Assembly: GCA_937139435.1 (NCBI GenBank)
Contig: CAKZPX010000286.1
Span: 1 to 9,870, forward strand
DNA: 9,870 bases
Origin: an uncultured bacterium
GTDB taxonomy: Bacteria; Hydrothermota; Tepidihabitantia; Tepidihabitantales; Tepidihabitantaceae
Direction of reading: 5' to 3'
Shown here in pieces: positions 6,913-9,870 of the stretch. The notes beneath the pieces are model-generated. The model did no database searches, had not been told where the DNA came from, and worked only from the letters and a program-made list of their open reading frames with translations. The translations under genes and the position numbers were made by a program. Within the stretch, counting starts at the first letter, position 1. Every line of letters starts with the position of its first letter.

Positions 6913-7664
6913 ACTATCCCTATCCGCCGGAACGCCCTCTCCAGCCGGCTGACCTCAGAATGATGGGTCATATCCAGATGCAGTGGTGTCACCGAGATAT
7001 AACCGGCATAAACCGCCTCAAAATCTGAACCACGGGTGTGGGCAAAACCCATCTCGCCGTCAATGGTATAGGAAACCCCACCGTCCGGTAAACTCTCCTT
7101 TATCGCCATATCCCGATAAATCCGCCTGCCCAGCCTTGTTACCTTCACCCCGCGCACCGGCAACTGCGGAATATTAACATTCAAAAGGGTCTTTTTCGGC
7201 AAAATCCCATCCAGCAGCAAGGGCACCAGCACCCGCAGAAATTTGGACAATGCGCTCCGGTTCTCACCCGCCTTAAGATAGGAAATCGCCACCGCCGGTA
7301 TCCCGAGCATCGCCCCTTCAATTGCTGCTGCCACAGTACCGGAATAAAGCACATCATCGCCTAAATTCGGACTATCATTAACACCGGAAAGCACCAGGTC
7401 TATTCCACCCCGAAACATCCCGTGTTTGGAGATTAACACACAATCGGTTGGTGTCCCGTGCACGGCAAACCAGCCCGGTCTTAACCGCCATACCCGTATC
7501 GGCTTGCGCAGGGAAAAAGAGTGACTTGATGCTGACTGGTCAACCGCTGGTGCCACCACCACCCGCCTGCCCAGACCGCGCAGGCTGTCGTAAAGTTCCT
7601 TCAACCCCCTTGCCTCAATGCCATCATCATTGGTAATCAAAATCAATGGTCGGTTGCTTTTCAT
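6909..7664 (-). CDS. surE: 5'/3'-nucleotidase SurE
   Basis: This is the survival protein SurE, a metal-dependent nucleoside monophosphate phosphatase. From ATG 7664 it has 251 residues, the normal family length. The N-terminus has the signature L-I-L-I-T-N-D-D-G-I (7-16) with metal ligands D13 and D14. D-Q-S-A-S-S-H-S (42-49) holds S44, and L-S-G-V-N-D-S-P-N-L-G-D-D-V-L-Y-S-G-T-V (92-111) holds the third ligand N96. H-G-T-P-T-D-C (69-75) is also typical. The ATG has no clear Shine-Dalgarno. An in-frame TTG at 7700 has GAGGTG (complement of 7707-7712) 6 bases upstream and would add 12 mostly hydrophobic residues, so the start is uncertain. It is cytoplasmic in known relatives. The gene converges on the propeller gene, and the two stop codons overlap. 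Confidence 0.95.
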   Translation of the reverse strand: MKSNRPLILITNDDGIEARGLKELYDSLRGLGRRVVVAPAVDQSASSHSFSLRKPIRVWRLRPGWFAVHGTPTDCVLISKHGMFRGGIDLVLSGVNDSPNLGDDVLYSGTVAAAIEGAMLGIPAVAISYLKAGENRSALSKFLRVLVPLLLDGILPKKTLLNVNIPQLPVRGVKVTRLGRRIYRDMAIKESLPDGGVSYTIDGEMGFAHTRGSDFEAVYAGYISVTPLHLDMTHHSEVSRLERAFRRIGIV

Positions 7665-7894
7665 AGTGATAAAAAATAACAAACCCGCCGGCACAATCAA
7701 ATCCTGCACCTCGTGGCTAATCACCAGCAGCGCAACCAGTTTTATCCGGTTAGATCCACCAGCCAGTCCATTTTTAACGCCCGGGTTACCTATCAAGAAG
7801 AAAAAATGCAGGTTAACCCATTTATCTGTCGGCAGTTAAAGAAAAAACGGTCGCAGAGAAATGATAAAAATTGGGGTAGGTGGGTGGATAGTCC

Positions 7895-7909
7895 CGGGGG
7901 TTATCCCCG
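7895..7909. repeat. Short GC-rich hairpin (CGGGG / CCCCG)
   Basis: CGGGG (7895-7899), a five-base loop GTTAT, and CCCCG (7905-7909) form a perfect five-pair stem. No U-tract follows on either strand, so it is not an obvious terminator. It sits about 230 bases upstream of surE. Confidence 0.4.
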
Positions 7910-8005
7910 AGTTAGCGTTCAACACCGTCCCGAATACGGGTTCTTAATCCCTGTTCCAGACTATTCTGAACCCTTCCTGTCCGTTTATCCCGACTACCAC
8001 ACCGC

Positions 8006-8024
8006 TCTGCACCATTAGCAGGGC
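8006..8024. repeat. Short hairpin with a seven-base loop
   Basis: CTCTGC and GCAGGG flank the seven-base loop ACCATTA and can form six pairs including one G-U. It resembles a tRNA arm in size, but no acceptor, D and T arms can be assembled around it. I list it as structure only. Confidence 0.3.
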
Positions 8025-8193
8025 ATCCGATTTAAACGCGTGCTCTACCCTGTAATTTTATACCCGCACCCCTCAAAAAGCGGGCTTCGGGCTTTATACT
8101 CCTACCTTCTTTATCGTCCTTCAGGTAAAAAATATAACCCTGTCACCATGGGCAGAAAAGATAAATAATATCGGACAAAAGGAGAAAAATCAT

Positions 8194-8222
8194 TTGACTA
8201 ACCCCGGTTCCCGGATTAAAAT
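8194..8222 (+). promoter_or_regulatory. Sigma70-type promoter of the tRNA gene
   Basis: TTGACT (8194-8199), a 17-base spacer, then TAAAAT (8217-8222), the same -10 sequence as the promoter at 1501-1528. Predicted initiation is near 8229, about 3 bases before the tRNA's first base. This would leave almost no 5' leader to remove. Confidence 0.75.
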
Positions 8223-8231
8223 CATTCGCCC

Positions 8232-8304
8232 GGTGGCGTAGCTCAGATGGCAGAGCAGTGGAATCATAATCCACGGGTCAGGGGTTCGATTCCCTTCGCC
8301 ACCA
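8232..8304 (+). tRNA. tRNA with CAU anticodon, most likely elongator tRNA-Met
   Basis: The full cloverleaf folds. Acceptor GGTGGCG (8232-8238) pairs with CGCCACC (8297-8303). The D arm is GCTC/GAGC with an AGATGGCA loop (8241-8256). The anticodon stem GTGGA/TCCAC encloses ATCATAA (8263-8269), giving anticodon CAT at 8265-8267. The variable loop has five bases, and the T arm at 8280-8296 has loop TTCGATT. The discriminator is A8304 and no CCA is encoded. The G1-C72 pair and the anticodon stem without three G-C pairs exclude initiator tRNA. Ile2 with a lysidine-modified CAU cannot be excluded from sequence alone. Confidence 0.93.
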
Positions 8305-8329
8305 TCAGAAAAGGAAAGCGCACCAGACT

Positions 8330-8338
8330 TGGTATTAT
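8330..8338 (+). promoter_or_regulatory. Possible extended -10 promoter for the aminotransferase gene
   Basis: TGG followed by TATTAT (8333-8338) fits an extended -10 element. No -35 is recognisable upstream. If real, it would start a leader of about 60 bases containing the hairpin at 8363-8383. This is weak evidence. Confidence 0.2.
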
Positions 8339-8362
8339 TAATTATCGCACAAATCACAGCGG

Positions 8363-8392
8363 GCGGGACCGAGGAGGTCCCGCTTTTATTTT
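8363..8392 (+). terminator. Intrinsic terminator after the tRNA (possible attenuator for the aminotransferase gene)
   Basis: GCGGGACC (8363-8370), loop GAGGA, and GGTCCCGC (8376-8383) form a perfect eight-pair stem followed by TTTTATTTT (8384-8392). It would end tRNA transcription about 60-90 bases past the mature 3' end. It finishes only 14 bases before the next ATG, which leaves no room for a separate downstream promoter. The aminotransferase gene must therefore be read through it or be controlled by it. Confidence 0.85.
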
Positions 8393-8395
8393 AAA

Positions 8396-8402
8396 AAGGA
8401 GG
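8396..8402 (+). promoter_or_regulatory. Strong ribosome binding site for the aminotransferase gene
   Basis: AAGGAGG ends 4 bases before ATG 8407 and fixes the start. It lies immediately after the terminator's U-tract. Confidence 0.8.
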
Positions 8403-8406
8403 CAAG

Positions 8407-9336
8407 ATGGGTTTAGAGGAAAGCAAATCAAAATTCATCTGGATGAACGGCAAGTTTGTCCCCTGGGAGAACGCCACAATCCACATCTGTTCCCATGTGA
8501 TTCACTATGGCACCGGTGTGTTTGAAGGGCTGCGCTGTTACAACACCCCCAAAGGTCCGGCGATCTTCCGGCTCCAGGACCACACCGACCGTCTTTTCAA
8601 CTCCGCCCGAATCTACCGGATGGATATCCCATTCACAAAGGAAGAAATCAATCAGGCAACGATTGAACTGATCAAAAAGAACGAACTGGATGAATGCTAC
8701 ATCCGTCCCATTGTTTATCGTGGCTATAAAGAACTGGGGGTCAACCCATTCGGCTGTCCGGTTGAGGTGGCGCTGATCACCTGGAAATGGGGTAAATACC
8801 TTGGACCGGAGGCGCTGGAACAGGGTGTGGATGTGATGGTCTCCTCCTGGAACCGGATGGCACCCAACACATTCCCGGCGATGTCCAAGACCTGCGCCAA
8901 CTACATGAACTCCCAGCTCATCAAAATGGAGGCGCTAACTTACGGCTTTGTTGAAGGTATCGCCCTGGATGTGTATGGCTTTATCTCAGAAGGCTCGGGC
9001 GAAAACATCTTTCTGGTTCGCAACGGTATCATTCACACCCCGCCCTTCCACGCCACCATCCTGCCCGGTATCACCCGCGACACGGTTATCACCCTTGCCC
9101 GGGAACTCGGTTATGAGGTGCGGGAGACAATGCTGTTACGGGAAATGCTTTATCTGGCAGACGAGGTGTTCTTTACCGGCAGTGCTGCTGAGGTAACCCC
9201 GATTCGCTCGGTTGACCGCATCACCATCGGCAGTGGCAAATGCGGACCGATAACAAAACGTCTCCAGCAAGAATTTTTTGCCCTGATTGAGGGCAAACGG
9301 GAAGACCGTTACCGCTGGTTGACGCTGGTAAAGTAA
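8407..9336 (+). CDS. ilvE: Branched-chain amino acid aminotransferase (class IV, PLP)
   Basis: The 309-residue product catalyses reversible transamination between Val/Leu/Ile and 2-oxoglutarate using pyridoxal phosphate, in the cytoplasm. The length is normal for IlvE. Class IV features in order are H-Y-G-T-G-V-F-E-G-L-R (33-43), H-T-D-R-L (59-63), Y-I-R-P-I-V-Y-R-G (98-106), and A-M-S-K-T-C-A-N-Y (158-166) with PLP lysine K161. After these come L-D-V-Y-G-F-I-S-E-G-S-G-E-N-I-F (187-202) with E195, L-P-G-I-T-R-D-T-V-I (219-228), and A-D-E-V-F-F-T-G-S-A-A-E-V-T-P (251-265). The tail G-P-I-T-K-R-L-Q follows the family pattern. The only small departure is Ser for the usual Thr in F-F-T-G-T-A-A-E. 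D-amino acid transaminase and aminodeoxychorismate lyase share the fold, but the F-F-T-G-x-A-A-E-V-T-P and Y-R-G motifs favour IlvE. rpiB follows after 13 bases. Confidence 0.95.
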   Translation: MGLEESKSKFIWMNGKFVPWENATIHICSHVIHYGTGVFEGLRCYNTPKGPAIFRLQDHTDRLFNSARIYRMDIPFTKEEINQATIELIKKNELDECYIRPIVYRGYKELGVNPFGCPVEVALITWKWGKYLGPEALEQGVDVMVSSWNRMAPNTFPAMSKTCANYMNSQLIKMEALTYGFVEGIALDVYGFISEGSGENIFLVRNGIIHTPPFHATILPGITRDTVITLARELGYEVRETMLLREMLYLADEVFFTGSAAEVTPIRSVDRITIGSGKCGPITKRLQQEFFALIEGKREDRYRWLTLVK

Positions 9337-9349
9337 AACCATCAGCAAG

Positions 9350-9832
9350 ATGAAAATCGCACTGGGTGCTGACCATCGGGGATTTGCCCGAAAAGAGGAA
9401 CTGAAAAAACACCTGATGCGCCTCGGACATAAGATAATCGACCTCGGGACATTCTCCCCGGAACGCGCCGATTATCCCGACTATGCCTTTGCTGTTGCCC
9501 GAGCGGTAGCAAAGGGACGGGCACAACGGGGTATTCTCATCTGCGCCACTGGCATCGGTATGTCAATCGCTGCCAACAAAATCCCGGGTATCCGGGCCAC
9601 CCTCTGCTTTAACCCGACTCTGGCAAAACTGTCCCGGGAACACAACAACGCCAATGTCCTCTGTCTGGGTACGGACTGGGCTGATACAAAAACGATAAAA
9701 AAAATTGTCAGCATCTGGCTCAATACCAGTTTCACCCGCGGTCGCCACTCCCGGCGGATTGCCAAAATCAGCCAGGAGGAAAAAAGAATTTCATGCCGAG
9801 CTGATTCTGGTAGCGGTAACAGAAAGTTATAA
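9350..9832 (+). CDS. rpiB: Ribose-5-phosphate isomerase B
   Basis: RpiB (RpiB/LacA/LacB family) interconverts ribose-5-phosphate and ribulose-5-phosphate in the pentose phosphate pathway. The 160-residue product has G-A-D-H-R-G-F (6-12), D-Y-P-D-Y-A (41-46), the catalytic loop L-I-C-A-T-G-I-G-M-S-I-A-A-N-K (63-77) with C65 and T67, G-I-R-A-T-L-C (80-86), R-E-H-N-N-A-N-V-L (97-105) with H99, and G-R-H-S-R-R-I (131-137). The usual C-G-T-G is C-A-T-G here, and the usual G-G-R-H is R-G-R-H. The last 13 or so residues (SCRADSGSGNRKL) do not look like the family and extend past its common end. An overlapping frame carries more protein-like sequence there. ATG 9350 has only a weak ribosome site (AGCAAG), so coupling to the aminotransferase gene 13 bases upstream is likely. 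Confidence 0.93.
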   Translation: MKIALGADHRGFARKEELKKHLMRLGHKIIDLGTFSPERADYPDYAFAVARAVAKGRAQRGILICATGIGMSIAANKIPGIRATLCFNPTLAKLSREHNNANVLCLGTDWADTKTIKKIVSIWLNTSFTRGRHSRRIAKISQEEKRISCRADSGSGNRKL

Positions 9833-9870
9833 AATTGCCCTTACCGGACCACAAAGGCGGTTAGCGCTGT
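9759..9870 (+). CDS. Possible 5' end of a further gene, overlapping rpiB (3' truncated, uncertain)
   Basis: In the frame beginning at TTG 9759 the sequence is open to the window edge. It encodes M-P-K-S-A-R-R-K-K-E-F-H, then A-E-L-I-L-V-A-V-T-E-S-Y and K-I-A-L-T-G-P-Q, a basic start followed by a plausible beta strand. It would overlap the rpiB tail by 74 bases. No good Shine-Dalgarno precedes TTG 9759. The AGGAGG at 9774-9779 points at no start codon in this frame within normal spacing. I do not recognise the product, and the true start may differ. Confidence 0.22.
   Translation, partial: MPKSARRKKEFHAELILVAVTESYKIALTGPQRRLAL

Larger units (their letters stand above)
7665..8193. other. Gene-poor interval between surE and the tRNA promoter
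   Basis: I find no convincing gene in these roughly 530 bases. The nearest 130 bases upstream of surE stay open in its frame on the minus strand, but any start there is uncertain. Several short open frames on the plus strand lack ribosome binding sites and family resemblance. The stretch contains small inverted repeats (7895-7909, 7933-7944, 8006-8024) and a tandem GGGCTT-C-GGGCTT (8086-8098). It must hold the surE promoter on the minus strand, but no good -35/-10 pair stands out. Confidence 0.5.

Noticed and set aside
7713..8018. Plus-strand open frame of 101 codons upstream of the tRNA
   Set aside because: No proper ribosome binding site, low-complexity composition, no family resemblance, and its first part is antisense to the surE upstream region.
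8001..8060. Possible tRNA on the minus strand, suggested by GGTAGAGCAC and TGGTGCAGAGC
   Set aside because: No acceptor stem, anticodon arm and T arm could be folded together around either fragment.
8080..8100. Terminator around AAAGCGGGCTTCGGGCTTT
   Set aside because: Only the outer AAAGC/GCTTT pairs; the inner GGGC blocks are direct, not inverted, repeats.
8148..8168. ATG at 8148 as a short gene
   Set aside because: It stops after six codons and has no SD.
8194..8241. Small open frame TTG...TAG behind AAAGGAG (8178-8184)
   Set aside because: It is 16 codons long and overlaps the tRNA promoter and the first bases of the tRNA; the promoter explanation is better.
8305..8406. T-box riboswitch in the aminotransferase leader
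   Set aside because: The spacer is far too short and no T-box consensus or specifier loop is visible.

Overview
The window reads as chromosomal DNA of a bacterium. The evidence is Shine-Dalgarno sites with strong anti-SD complementarity, sigma70-type promoters, short intergenic gaps, GTG/TTG starts and housekeeping genes (surE, ilvE-type aminotransferase, rpiB, a tRNA). DNA is moderately GC-rich by eye and TGA is a normal stop. The mix of a ThiN-type protein, a HypE/AIR-synthase-like protein, a large secreted S55 (SpoIVB-like) peptidase and a secreted beta-propeller protein is reminiscent of uncultured, often thermophilic lineages such as candidate division WOR-3. That placement is an impression from gene content and was not tested. 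I see no mobile element, CRISPR array or phage gene.

Layout. (1) Positions 1-809 hold the 3' part of a GNAT acetyltransferase with an apparent excisionase/MerR-like helix-turn-helix at its C-terminus. It is followed closely by an unrecognised 224-residue protein (821-1495). (2) A clear promoter (TTGACA-N16-TAAAAT, 1501-1528) starts a four-gene operon at 1567-6912: an AIR-synthase/HypE-like ATP-binding protein, a stand-alone ThiN protein whose GTG start overlaps the previous stop (GTGA), an exported S55-type serine peptidase, and an exported protein with about seven propeller-like repeats plus C-terminal Ig/FnIII-like domains. (3) surE lies on the minus strand (6909-7664) and overlaps the operon's last stop codon tail-to-tail. 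(4) About 530 bases from 7665 to 8193 carry no gene I can recognise, only short GC-rich hairpins. (5) A promoter (TTGACT-N17-TAAAAT) drives a CAU-anticodon tRNA (8232-8304), followed by a strong intrinsic terminator (8363-8392). Directly after it come a class IV branched-chain aminotransferase (8407-9336) and ribose-5-phosphate isomerase B (9350-9832). A weakly supported open frame runs off the 3' edge.

How the genes may work together. The first two operon genes could be a thiamine-phosphate module: ThiN proteins make thiamine phosphate, and the AIR-synthase superfamily includes the thiamine-monophosphate kinase ThiL. This is inference. The next two genes both encode exported proteins and may act together in the envelope. 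The 3' part is ordinary metabolism: branched-chain amino acid transamination and the non-oxidative pentose phosphate pathway. The most useful leads are the AIRS-ThiN coupling, the reversed order of the S55 catalytic motifs next to a propeller protein, and the terminator or attenuator between the tRNA and the aminotransferase gene. None of these amounts to a demonstrated new system.
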